A stretch of 43,304 nt of DNA from Gammaproteobacteria bacterium (lineage in GTDB: Bacteria > Pseudomonadota > Gammaproteobacteria > GCA-001735895): positions 1 to 43,304 of the forward strand of contig JAHEKJ010000019.1 in the NCBI GenBank assembly GCA_024638385.1, read 5' to 3'. Below the pieces are notes generated by a model, which saw only the letters and a program-made list of their open reading frames with translations, ran no database searches and was not told where the DNA came from. The translations under genes were made by a program, and so were the position numbers. Shown here piece by piece: positions 9,215 through 16,949 of the stretch; positions within the stretch are counted from its first letter, which is position 1; every line of letters begins with the position of its first letter.

Positions 9215-11110
9215 ATGCGTCGCCGACGGAGCCAGTGCCAGGGGGGCTATGCGCTGATCATGCTGGTCGTGCTGCTGATGGGCCTCGGCGGCAGCGTCGT
9301 CGCGGGTTACACGCAGTTGACCAAGCACAAGTGGGAGAAGCAGCGCGCCGAGCACAACCGGCAGGTGCTGCGCGAGGCCAAGCAGGCGTTGCTGATGTTC
9401 GCCTACGATTATCCCAGGGATACTCCCGGACGCGGTCCGGGCCGGCTGCCGTGCCCCGATACCGACGACGACGACGGCTTCGCGAACTCGACGCCTAACT
9501 GTGTCAGCGGTGGTGACGCCGTCATCGGTCGCCTGCCGTGGCGGGATCCCGACCTTGGCCTTCCGGAAGCGCTATTCGACGCGAGCGGCGAGCGCCTCTG
9601 GTACGCGGTTTCGAAAAACTTCGCCTACAATATCTCCCCGGCCGCCAACGATATCATCAATTCGAATTCCTTCGGGACGATTACGCTGCTCGACCAGACC
9701 GGCAACATGATTTACGACGGCGCGAATGCGTTTCAGGGCGAGGGTGTCGCCGCGGTGATCTTCGCGCCGGGGCCGATCACCCGCCGCGACGAGGACGGCG
9801 ACGGCACTTACGAGTATACCCAGCTGCGCGGTACCCCGGTGCAACGCGTCGACCCGCGCAACTACCTCGATACCTTCACCGACGCGGCCGGCGCCTTCGA
9901 CAACAGCCTGTTCACCAACGACGAGAGCGATTCCGACGACGACGGTTTTATCCTCGGCCCGGTGTTCGACGCCGACGTCGGCGACATCGTCGTCAACGAC
10001 CAGATGATCGTAATCACCGCCGCCGAGGTGATCGAAATGGCGGAAAAGGCGACGCTCGAATTCTACCGCGACGCGATCGCCGACTATCGTGTCAAAACCG
10101 GACGATATCCGTGGCTGGACGACTGGGCCGGCAGCCTGCCGACGCGCTTCGACGCCGATATCGGTTCCTACAAGGGCCGCGTGCCGTCGATCTTCGGTAA
10201 CTACTTCAGCGCCAACGGCAGCAATACGCGGCCGATCATCAGCGACATCCGCATGACCCTCGAGATCGACGGCCTGACGATCGACGAGACCGCGCCGGCG
10301 TCGGCGTCGCCCGACGTCTACTTCGATACCTCCGGCGACCTCGTCACGTCGTTTCCGCCGGGCAGCTCGGTGGTTCGCTACTTCTGGGACGGGCACCCGT
10401 CGAAATCGCCGACGCTGACGTTGGACAACGTCTGGGAGCTGTGCCCGGTGGTCAGCGGCACCGAGGACGACTGCAACCAGGACGACTCGGGCAACTTCAT
10501 CGGCGGCTCGGAGAGCGACGTCTGGCTGCGGATCCGGCGCATCACGGTTACGCTCAACTCGATCGAGAATCCGTTCGAGTTCCAGAATTCGGACTTGATG
10601 GCGACCGCGGCGGCGTTCACCCCGGCCGGCACGGGCATCAATGCCTACATCTTCCGCGAATACAACAATAATTCCGGCTACCTGACCGTGTTGAACGAGT
10701 TCGATTACGATTTCCAGGACTCTTTCGACCTGCAGGGCTCGAACAACCTGGTATTCAACGGCCCCGACAAGCTGACCGTCGGCATCATTTATTATCCCGA
10801 GCTGTCGCGCTGGGCGATCGACGACGAGTGGCACCACAGCGTGCAGCTGGCGATCGCCGAGGATTACAAGCCGGACGGCAACAATGCCAACTGCACGGTC
10901 AACGGCTGCCTCACGGTCGCCAACCTCGCCGGGGTCAACAACGACAAGGTCTCGCTGCTCGTGATCGGCGGCGAGATCGACAATCTCAACGACGACGGTG
11001 CGGGCGGTTTCGCCGACGACTGGGCCGCGCAATTCGAGCCCGAGAACGACACGGCGAACCTGGTCTACGACCGCCTCGCCGGCAACGACAGGGTATTCGT
11101 AACGCAATGA
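9215..11110 (+). CDS. Large prepilin-like protein with LPCPD module (MSHA-associated)
   Basis: The frame is open farther upstream, but the ATG at 9215, one base after the mshK-like stop, is the likely start and gives 631 residues. The N-terminus is basic and followed by GGYALIMLVVLLMGLGGSVVAGY. This looks like a type IV prepilin or GspK/PilX-type leader, but lacks the usual glutamate at position 5 of the mature chain. After the hydrophobic helix comes a conserved module, GRLPCPDTDDDDGF, then GRLPWRDPDLG and LWYAVS. It is shared with the next gene. The rest is a long acidic, Asn/Asp-rich beta-type region, perhaps the exposed head of a pilus-tip component. The 3' end overlaps the next start by 4 bp. 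Proteins of this size occur as MshQ or MshO-like minor components. Specific function unknown. Confidence 0.7.
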   Translation: MRRRRSQCQGGYALIMLVVLLMGLGGSVVAGYTQLTKHKWEKQRAEHNRQVLREAKQALLMFAYDYPRDTPGRGPGRLPCPDTDDDDGFANSTPNCVSGGDAVIGRLPWRDPDLGLPEALFDASGERLWYAVSKNFAYNISPAANDIINSNSFGTITLLDQTGNMIYDGANAFQGEGVAAVIFAPGPITRRDEDGDGTYEYTQLRGTPVQRVDPRNYLDTFTDAAGAFDNSLFTNDESDSDDDGFILGPVFDADVGDIVVNDQMIVITAAEVIEMAEKATLEFYRDAIADYRVKTGRYPWLDDWAGSLPTRFDADIGSYKGRVPSIFGNYFSANGSNTRPIISDIRMTLEIDGLTIDETAPASASPDVYFDTSGDLVTSFPPGSSVVRYFWDGHPSKSPTLTLDNVWELCPVVSGTEDDCNQDDSGNFIGGSESDVWLRIRRITVTLNSIENPFEFQNSDLMATAAAFTPAGTGINAYIFREYNNNSGYLTVLNEFDYDFQDSFDLQGSNNLVFNGPDKLTVGIIYYPELSRWAIDDEWHHSVQLAIAEDYKPDGNNANCTVNGCLTVANLAGVNNDKVSLLVIGGEIDNLNDDGAGGFADDWAAQFEPENDTANLVYDRLAGNDRVFVTQ

Positions 11111-11913
11111 CCGACATGCATTCAATCGCCGCGTCGCGCGCGCGCGGCTTCACGCTGGTCGAGATCGCGATCGTCCTCATGATCGTCGCGATCCTGCTCG
11201 GCTACACGGTCGCGCTGTTCCCGGTGCAGCAGGAACTCAAGCAGTACCGCGAGGCCGAGCGCGAGATCGACAGCGCGATCGAGCACCTGATCGCGTTCGC
11301 CCAGGTCAACGGCCGCCTGCCGTGCCCGGATGTGGACCGTTCCGGTGGCGATGTCGACGGTTTCGAGGATATCGAACCTAGCCCACCGGCGCGTTGCGAG
11401 GCATACCATGGGTACCTGCCCGCGCGCACGCTCGGCATGACCGGCGATTACGGCGTGGATCCCCTGTTCCCCAACGACCCCGGGGTTTTGCTCGACCCCT
11501 GGGGCAGGGGTTATCGCTACGCGGTGTCGGAGTCCGACGCCGGCAACGGTGACCGGGATTTCATCGCCGCCAACGGTATCCGCGTCGAGGGCATGGCCAA
11601 CGCGCTGCCGGACCTGTTTATTTGCGACGACAGCGCGGCCACCGGCGACGACGACGATTGCACCGAAGTGACCGGCGACGACGTCGTGCCGAACGTCGCC
11701 GCGGTGGTGCTGTCGCTGGGCAAGGATCGCGGCGCGATCGCCTCGAATATTCAGCGCGAAAATACCGACGATTTCGACGACGGCACGAAAGACAAGGTCT
11801 TCATCTACGCGCCGCGAAACGAAAATGCCGGCACCGAGTTCGACGACGTGATCCGCTGGATTCCGGCCAGCCTGCTGTTCTCGAAAATGATCCAGGCCGA
11901 ACAGCTCCCCTGA
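11107..11913 (+). CDS. Prepilin-like minor pilin with LPCPD module
   Basis: The ATG at 11107 overlaps the preceding stop (ATGA) and gives 268 residues; an ATG at 11116 is an alternative. A canonical class III leader, RGFTLVEIAIVLMIVAI, has cleavage after Gly14 and Glu at position 5 of the mature protein. The body contains NGRLPCPD, then GYLPARTLG, LLDPWGRGYRYAVSE and several acidic loops. These match the module order of the upstream 631-residue protein, so the two look like distant paralogues or partners. It is processed by a PilD-type peptidase not present here. It is the last gene of the MSHA-like operon. The gene ends 4 bp before a 32-bp inverted repeat that may serve as transcription end. 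Confidence 0.8.
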   Translation: MTDMHSIAASRARGFTLVEIAIVLMIVAILLGYTVALFPVQQELKQYREAEREIDSAIEHLIAFAQVNGRLPCPDVDRSGGDVDGFEDIEPSPPARCEAYHGYLPARTLGMTGDYGVDPLFPNDPGVLLDPWGRGYRYAVSESDAGNGDRDFIAANGIRVEGMANALPDLFICDDSAATGDDDDCTEVTGDDVVPNVAAVVLSLGKDRGAIASNIQRENTDDFDDGTKDKVFIYAPRNENAGTEFDDVIRWIPASLLFSKMIQAEQLP

Positions 11914-11916
11914 CCC

Positions 11917-12023
11917 AATTAGGGGGACAGTTTACCTGTTTACCCTAACTATGCCCTGTTTCGGTGCGGAATTAGGGTAAACAGGTAAACTGTCCCTCTA
12001 ATTGTGTGGGGTCCCTCTAATTG
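11917..12023. repeat. GGGGACAG-type hairpin element, copy C1 (complete)
   Basis: Arms 11917-11948 and 11972-12003 are inverted copies of 32 bp with one mismatch, enclosing a 23-base loop (11949-11971). The left arm begins AATTAGGGGGACAGTTTACC. The 13-base end GTCCCTCTAATTG is directly repeated at 12011-12023. The element lies between two convergent genes (prepilin ending 11913, kinase ending 12066) and would form a strong hairpin in transcripts from both sides. A half copy sits at 16880. Confidence 0.93.
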
Positions 12024-12065
12024 CGGGGGTCCACCGATTTACGAGGTCGCGGGAATGTGCGGGCG

Positions 12066-13745
12066 TTACTCGGCGAGGTGCTGGAACAGGTTGAAGCAGA
12101 CCCGCCCGGGCTCGTTCTGCGAGAGTTCCAGCTCGTAATTGAATGCGTGCGCCATGATCGCGGCCTGGTACAGGCCGATGCCCATGCCGCTGCCCGACGA
12201 CACCGGCTGCTGAAACAGGTTTTCCTCGATCTCGGGCGCGATCGCGTCGCCGTCGTCGCAGACCGACAGCACGATCAATTCGCGCGTCGACAGCAGGCGC
12301 AGGTCGACGCGCGTCGCCGAGGTCTTCTTCAGCGCGTTGTTGATCAGGTTTTCGGCGACGCTGTCGAACAGGTCGACCGGCAGCGGCACGTTGTGCTCGA
12401 TGTCGCGGTGCACGTGCAGGCGTTCGTTGGCGTTGTGCAATTGCTCGATGCGCTGGATCCACTGTTCGCAATCGACCAGGCTGATCTGGGTATTGAGCCG
12501 CGGCGCGCGCAGCTTGTTGAGCGTGCTCTCGAGGCGTTCGCCGATCTGCCGCAGGTTGGCCTGCAGCAGCTGCTGCGAATCCTCGGACTTGCGTTCCATG
12601 TCGAGGATGTCGAGCGAGGCCTTGATCGACTGCAGGATGTTCTTGATGTCGTGCGTCAGCCGCGCGCCGGTGTGGTGGATGGTCGCGAAATGTTCCTGCG
12701 CGCGCATCTTTTCCTGGTTCAGCTTGGCGAGATAGAACTGGTAAGCCATGCGAATCAGCAGGATCGTGTGCTGTTCGAGCGCGGTGCCCGGGTCGGCCTT
12801 GAAGTGCAGCACCACCGATACCTTGTCGTCGAGCCTGTGCTCTAGCACGGGGCCGGTCCTGTCGCCCGCGCCGACGCGGAAATTCTCGAAGCGCCACTCG
12901 ATCGCGTTGAGCCAGTCGTTCTCGACCAGGTGTTCGCAGGCCGCCTCGAGGTATTCGTTAGGCGTCAGGTAGCGTTCCTCGATCAGCGTCGTCAGCGTGT
13001 TGATCCAGGTTTCGAACGGGCCGCCGATCGTCATCGCGTAGCGGTTCCACAGCACGCCGATGCCGGAATAGCCGACGCCCGGGTTCCAGAACCAGCTGAT
13101 GCCGATCGTCAGGGTCGCGACGATGAACACGGTCAGCAGCAGGCCGTCGATGTAATCGACGCCGTAGAGCAGGTTGATGACGATGCCGCCGAGCAGCACG
13201 ATGAACAGCAGCGTCGCCGCGAGCAGGCCGTGCATCAGGTCGACCTGGCTGCGCCGCTGGCGCTGCAGGTCGGGATTGGGCGCGAGGTAGTACAACAGCA
13301 CCGGCACGAGTATCAATGTCTGCATGTACTCCTCGAACAGCGGCGGCAGTTCGATCTGGCGGAAGGTCGTCGGGATCAGGCCGACGGCCATTTCGAGCGT
13401 GATGATCGACAGTGCGAGCAGGTCGAAGGAGCGAAACGCGGTCTGGCCCAGCAGGCGGCTGCCGATCAGCCCGGAGACGATCAGGCCGAACAGGATCAGC
13501 GATTCGTTCGGGTAGGTGTAGGTGAAGACGACGACCAGCACCGCGAACATCGCCATCGGCAGGCGGTTGATCTTTGTCTCCTTGCTCCACAGAGGTTGCC
13601 AGAGCAGGAACAGGCCATACAATATGAAGGTCAGGGCGAATCGCAGTCGCGGTTCTTCGACCGCCCAGATCAGCAAGTGGTAAAACAGCAGCAGCGAGGC
13701 GAGAATCTGCTGCCCATATTGCAGAAGCGAATTGACTCGAATCAA
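12066..13745 (-). CDS. Orphan membrane-integral sensor histidine kinase
   Basis: A 559-residue kinase beginning at a TTG codon at 13745; I see no in-frame ATG nearby and upstream sequence stops soon. The first 210 or so residues hold seven or so hydrophobic helices. A region of about 130 residues with GAF-like character follows, with no recognised ligand motif. The dimerisation helix carries THDIKNILQSI with the likely phosphoacceptor His365. The ATPase domain shows an N box (AENLINNALKK), CDDGDAIAPE and GSGMGIGL. The layout resembles PrsK-type kinases of exopolysaccharide loci. No response regulator is adjacent. It is transcribed divergently from the ABC permease, with only 16 bp between starts, and converges on the MSHA-like operon. 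Signal and partner are unknown. Confidence 0.85.
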   Translation of the reverse strand: MIRVNSLLQYGQQILASLLLFYHLLIWAVEEPRLRFALTFILYGLFLLWQPLWSKETKINRLPMAMFAVLVVVFTYTYPNESLILFGLIVSGLIGSRLLGQTAFRSFDLLALSIITLEMAVGLIPTTFRQIELPPLFEEYMQTLILVPVLLYYLAPNPDLQRQRRSQVDLMHGLLAATLLFIVLLGGIVINLLYGVDYIDGLLLTVFIVATLTIGISWFWNPGVGYSGIGVLWNRYAMTIGGPFETWINTLTTLIEERYLTPNEYLEAACEHLVENDWLNAIEWRFENFRVGAGDRTGPVLEHRLDDKVSVVLHFKADPGTALEQHTILLIRMAYQFYLAKLNQEKMRAQEHFATIHHTGARLTHDIKNILQSIKASLDILDMERKSEDSQQLLQANLRQIGERLESTLNKLRAPRLNTQISLVDCEQWIQRIEQLHNANERLHVHRDIEHNVPLPVDLFDSVAENLINNALKKTSATRVDLRLLSTRELIVLSVCDDGDAIAPEIEENLFQQPVSSGSGMGIGLYQAAIMAHAFNYELELSQNEPGRVCFNLFQHLAE

Positions 13746-13761
13746 GGTGTGCGAATATCGA

Positions 13762-14541
13762 ATGCCCGTTCAGACTATAGCACTGTTTCGATTCCTGATG
13801 CTGGGAATCCTGGGTCGGCGCTTCTTCGTCTTGCTCGGCATTCTGCTGCTCGTCGCGGTGCTGTCCGCGGCCTTCATCGGCGAGCTCGCAATCATTCACG
13901 GCGACGCGATCGTCGCCGCCTTTATCGCCGACTTTCTGCGCTACAGCCTGGCCCTGCTGCTCGTGCTCGTGGTCACGACCAGCGTCGTGGAGGACTACGA
14001 GTTTCGCCAGTTCGAGCGATTGTTGACGATGCCGCTGGCGCGCTGGCAATACATCGCCGCGCAAACGATCGTGATCGCGAGCCTCGGCGGGCTGCTGGCG
14101 CTGCCGGTGATCGTGCTGGTCGCGATCTTCGGCGACCTTTCCCTCGGCGCCTACTGGGCGCTGGCGCTGTGGCTCGAACTGCTGCTGCTCGGCCTGCTCG
14201 CGCTGCTCGCCGGCCTGTCGCTGGAGAAGGTCCCGCTGGCGGTGTTCTTCACGCTCGCGGTCTACCTGCTGGCAAAGCTGTCGGGCCTGATCACGCTGAT
14301 GCTGGCGGAATCGGTCAAGCTGGCCGAGGGCAGCGCCGCGAGTCGCGCGCTCGAGTTCATCTTCAAGGCGATCCTCTACGTCATTCCGGACACGACGACC
14401 TTCGCCGACAGCGACGTGTTCTTCGAGGCGCGCTCGGCGCTGCCGCTGCTCGCCGAGCAATCCCTGTCGGTCACGATCTACGCGCTGTTTCTGCTCGCCG
14501 TGTGCCTGGTCGACTTTTACCGCAAGGAGTTCAACCTCTAG
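13762..14541 (+). CDS. ABC transporter permease (ABC-2-like)
   Basis: I chose the ATG at 13762, giving 259 residues. An earlier GTG-type start would run into the divergent kinase start. The protein is very hydrophobic with about six membrane helices. A cytoplasmic loop with EFRQFERLLTMPLARWQYIAAQ resembles the coupling segment of ABC-2 and heme-exporter-type permeases. The gene abuts the next one with no spacer. The only ATPase nearby is at 16152, beyond the pilin gene, and I infer that they form one transporter. The location beside a pilus operon recalls Myxococcus xanthus PilI, the permease of the PilGHI transporter required for pilus assembly. Substrate unknown. Confidence 0.75.
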   Translation: MPVQTIALFRFLMLGILGRRFFVLLGILLLVAVLSAAFIGELAIIHGDAIVAAFIADFLRYSLALLLVLVVTTSVVEDYEFRQFERLLTMPLARWQYIAAQTIVIASLGGLLALPVIVLVAIFGDLSLGAYWALALWLELLLLGLLALLAGLSLEKVPLAVFFTLAVYLLAKLSGLITLMLAESVKLAEGSAASRALEFIFKAILYVIPDTTTFADSDVFFEARSALPLLAEQSLSVTIYALFLLAVCLVDFYRKEFNL

Positions 14542-15279
14542 GTGCGCCGCGCGGAACGTCCCCTGCTACAGGTGCCGCGGCCGTTGACGCTCGGCTTCGT
14601 GGCGTTGTTCGCGATCCAGCTGGGTTACCACCACGTCAAGGACCGCGAGCTCGCCGCGACCTATCGCCAGTTGAGCCAGCCGCTCGCCGCGGCAACCTAC
14701 CGCGCCGCGGCGATGGGCTCGGAGCAGTTGCTCGGCCACCTGCTCGCGATCCGCCTGCAGTTGCACGACAACCAGGCGGGGCAGCATTTCCGCTACAGCC
14801 TGATGGACTACGAGCGGCTGATCGGGTGGCTCGAGCAAATTTCGGACACCGCCCCCGGCACCGAGTACCCGCTGCTGCTCGCGTCGCGAGTCTACAGCCA
14901 GACCGGCAGCGAGCAGCGCCTGCGCACGATCATCGCGTTCATCGAGCGGCGCTTCGCCGACAATCCGCAGCGGCACTGGCGCCGGCTCGCCGAGGCGAGC
15001 CTGCTGGCGCGCCACCGGCTCGGCGATCTCGAACTCGCGCTGCGCCTCGCCGAGCGCCTCGCGCAGCAGCCGGAGAGCGTCGTGATGCCGCGCTGGGCGC
15101 GTGATTTCGAGTTTCTGCTGCTGGCCGAGCTCAACGAGTTCGAAGCCGCGATCGTGATCATCCAGGCGCTGCTCGAGTCGGACTCGATCAGGGACGTCGA
15201 CGAGCAGCGTTTTCTTCGCGAAAAGCTGTCGGACTTTCGACAAAAGTTGTCCGAATCGCGACAAGCGCCCGTGAATTAG
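14542..15279 (+). CDS. Membrane-anchored helical-repeat protein, ABC accessory candidate
   Basis: A 245-residue protein starting with GTG directly after the permease stop (no gap), hence translationally coupled. A short hydrophobic segment near residues 15-27 (PLTLGFVALFAIQ) may anchor it. The rest is almost all helix with TPR-like pairing, including LLASRVYSQTGSEQRLRTI, LARHRLGDLELALRLAERL and AELNEFEAAIVII. No family could be recognised. By place and topology it could be a periplasmic or membrane-bound accessory factor of the ABC transporter, similar in position to PilG of Myxococcus, but this is inference only. Confidence 0.7.
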   Translation: MRRAERPLLQVPRPLTLGFVALFAIQLGYHHVKDRELAATYRQLSQPLAAATYRAAAMGSEQLLGHLLAIRLQLHDNQAGQHFRYSLMDYERLIGWLEQISDTAPGTEYPLLLASRVYSQTGSEQRLRTIIAFIERRFADNPQRHWRRLAEASLLARHRLGDLELALRLAERLAQQPESVVMPRWARDFEFLLLAELNEFEAAIVIIQALLESDSIRDVDEQRFLREKLSDFRQKLSESRQAPVN

Positions 15280-15326
15280 CGAAGTAATTTACTAAGTGAC
15301 TGTGATATATATGGTTTTTTCTGTTT

Positions 15327-15342
15327 TGGCACGGTTAGTGCA
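15327..15342 (+). promoter_or_regulatory. Sigma-54 promoter of the pilin gene
   Basis: TGGCACGGTTAGTGCA matches the sigma-54 consensus TGGCACG-N4-TTGCW at 11 of 12 defined positions, with GG and GC 12 bp apart as required. Transcription would start near 15353, about 30 bp before the pilin ATG. Pilin genes are often sigma-54 dependent through PilR. No complete bEBP is encoded in the window, so the activator must act from elsewhere. Confidence 0.82.
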
Positions 15343-15384
15343 TCCGGGTCTACCAGGTACAACCGAAACGACTTGGAGAAATTG

Positions 15385-16035
15385 ATGCAGTTTGCCAAAC
15401 AAAAAGGTTTCACGCTGGTTGAAATCGCAATCGTGCTGGTCATCGTGGGGCTGCTGATCGGCGGCGTCCTCAAGGGCCAGGAAATGATCACCAACGCCAA
15501 GCTCAAGCGTATCGAGAGCGACAACGCGGGTATCGCCGCGGCAATGTTCTCGTACCAGGATCGCTACCTGCAATTGCCGGGCGACGACAGCGACGCCGAA
15601 GGTCGCTTTACCGCCTACGTGGCGGCCGACAATGCCAACGGCGACGGCGACGGCGTCATCGGCCTCGGCAACGACTGGGACCTGGCGACGACCACCGCGT
15701 GGACCGACGGCGGCCAGGAAACCCTCAAGTTCTACGGCCACCTGCGCGCCGCCGGACTGGTGCCGGGCGACGCGCTCGATGATACCCGCCCGTCGAACGC
15801 CTACGGCGGGCAGATCGGAATCCAGGACGGTGCGCTCGGTATCTCGGGTCACGTGACGATATTCGGCACCATCGAAGGTCCGATCGCGACCATCATCGAG
15901 GCGCGGCTGGACGACGGCGCGCCCGACGCGGGCCGCATTCAGTCCGCCGATACCGGCAACGACATGTCCAATGCCGGTGTCCCTGCGGCCGCCTACAACG
16001 ACGCCAATCGCTACGACATGGCTTTCCGCCTGTAA
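15385..16035 (+). CDS. Type IV pilin / prepilin, likely major subunit
   Basis: The ATG at 15385 is preceded by GGAG six bases upstream and gives 216 residues; an upstream TTG at 15373 is less likely. The leader is short (seven residues plus Gly8), then FTLVEIAIVLVIVGLLIGGV with Glu at mature position 5: a textbook class III prepilin. The body contains LQLPGDDSDAEGRF, a conserved Pro-Gly-Asp-Asp patch seen in MSHA-type and pseudopilin-like subunits, and a C-terminal NRYDMAFRL. It has no cysteines, so no disulfide loop. The gene stands alone, with a sigma-54 promoter upstream and a strong terminator downstream. That is the pattern of a highly expressed major pilin. I infer that it is the shaft subunit for the MSHA-like machine at 1-11913. 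Confidence 0.82.
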   Translation: MQFAKQKGFTLVEIAIVLVIVGLLIGGVLKGQEMITNAKLKRIESDNAGIAAAMFSYQDRYLQLPGDDSDAEGRFTAYVAADNANGDGDGVIGLGNDWDLATTTAWTDGGQETLKFYGHLRAAGLVPGDALDDTRPSNAYGGQIGIQDGALGISGHVTIFGTIEGPIATIIEARLDDGAPDAGRIQSADTGNDMSNAGVPAAAYNDANRYDMAFRL

Positions 16036-16058
16036 TCCGCGACGGCTTCGAGACCGGA

Positions 16059-16091
16059 ATGGCCCGCCAGCGACTGGCGGGCCATTTTTTT
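16059..16091 (+). terminator. Rho-independent terminator after the pilin gene
   Basis: A perfect 12-bp stem (16059-16070 with 16074-16085) with a 3-base loop CGA is followed by a run of seven T. It lies 24 bp after the pilin stop, so the pilin transcript is probably monocistronic and separated from the ABC ATPase gene. Confidence 0.93.
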
Positions 16092-16116
16092 GCCGCGCGA
16101 GTACCGGCGTAACGGA

Positions 16117-16122
16117 TATAAT
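16117..16122 (+). promoter_or_regulatory. Possible -10 element for the ABC ATPase gene
   Basis: A perfect TATAAT lies 29 bp before the ATG at 16152 and just after the pilin terminator. No good -35 hexamer is visible at the right distance, so this is a weak call. Confidence 0.35.
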
Positions 16123-16151
16123 CGCGTTTTCGATATCGCGATCGCGCAAGC

Positions 16152-16883
16152 ATGAGTTCGAATCCGACCCCGGCGCTCGCCGTCACCGACCTGAGCTATT
16201 CGATCGGCGGGCTGGATATCCTGAAATCCCTGAACCTCGCCGTCGAGGAGCACCAGTATTACGCGATCGCCGGCGTCAACGGCGCCGGCAAGTCGACGCT
16301 GATCAAGCTGATCCTCGACCTGATCCGGCCGGCGCCGGGCGGCACCATCCGGGTCTTCGGCGCCGATAACCGCGCCCGCGAATGCCGCGAGCAGCTTGCG
16401 TACCTGCCGGAGAAATTCGACGTCAAGAAGAGCGTCAGCGGGCGTCAGTACCTCGAATTCATCGCCGCGATCTACGCGCACAAGGTCGATAACGCGTCGC
16501 TCGACGGTCTCGCCGAGCGCCTGGATTTCCCGCCCGCGCGGCTCGATTCGCGCGTCGCCACCTACTCCAAGGGCATGGTGCAAAAGCTCGGCCTGTTGAG
16601 CTGCTTCATGCTCGAACGCCGCCTGCTGATTCTCGACGAACCGCTGAGTGGCCTCGACCCTCGCGCGCGCTACCATTTCAAACAGCTGATGCAGGACGAA
16701 CGCGCGGCCGGGCGCACGGTGCTTTACAGCACCCACATGCTGGCCGATGCCGAGGAGCTGTGCGACCGCTTCAGCATCCTGCATGACGGCGTTTTGAAAT
16801 ACGAAGGCACGCCGGCGACCTGCGTGCGCGAATTCGCCGCCACGACCCTCGAAGAAGCCTACATGAACTGCATCGCCAGTTAG
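16152..16883 (+). CDS. ABC transporter ATP-binding protein
   Basis: A 243-residue ABC ATPase with all motifs: Walker A GVNGAGKST near residue 38, Q loop, the signature YSKGMVQKLG (an SKGM variant of LSGGQ usual for ABC-2 systems), Walker B LLILDEPLSGLDP and the switch histidine in STHML. It is complete in length. The last three residues and the stop run straight into a repeat element: the TAG at 16881-16883 is part of the repeat's TTAGGGGG end, so the native C-terminus may have been slightly altered. It probably energises the permease at 13762, with the pilin gene inserted between them. It resembles PilH of Myxococcus in context; substrate unknown. Confidence 0.85.
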   Translation: MSSNPTPALAVTDLSYSIGGLDILKSLNLAVEEHQYYAIAGVNGAGKSTLIKLILDLIRPAPGGTIRVFGADNRARECREQLAYLPEKFDVKKSVSGRQYLEFIAAIYAHKVDNASLDGLAERLDFPPARLDSRVATYSKGMVQKLGLLSCFMLERRLLILDEPLSGLDPRARYHFKQLMQDERAAGRTVLYSTHMLADAEELCDRFSILHDGVLKYEGTPATCVREFAATTLEEAYMNCIAS

Positions 16884-16937
16884 GGGGACAGTTTACCTGT
16901 TTACCCTAATTATGCCCTTTTTTGGTGCGGAATCAGG
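16880..16937 (+). repeat. Half copy of GGGGACAG-type hairpin element (C2)
   Basis: About 58 bp match the left arm and loop of the element at 11917 (TTAGGGGGACAGTTTACC, then CCCTAATTATGCCC and GGTGCGGAATCAGGG), with a few changes in the loop. The right arm is missing. It lies between the convergent ABC ATPase and ntrC-like genes and supplies the ABC ATPase stop codon. Confidence 0.9.
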
Positions 16938-16949
16938 GAATGCGCGCCT

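Noticed and set aside
12011-12023. Attachment-site-like direct repeat (GTCCCTCTAATTG twice)
   Set aside because: Both copies lie next to the hairpin C1 end, with no integrase or tRNA gene near. It is better seen as a partial duplication of the repeat end.
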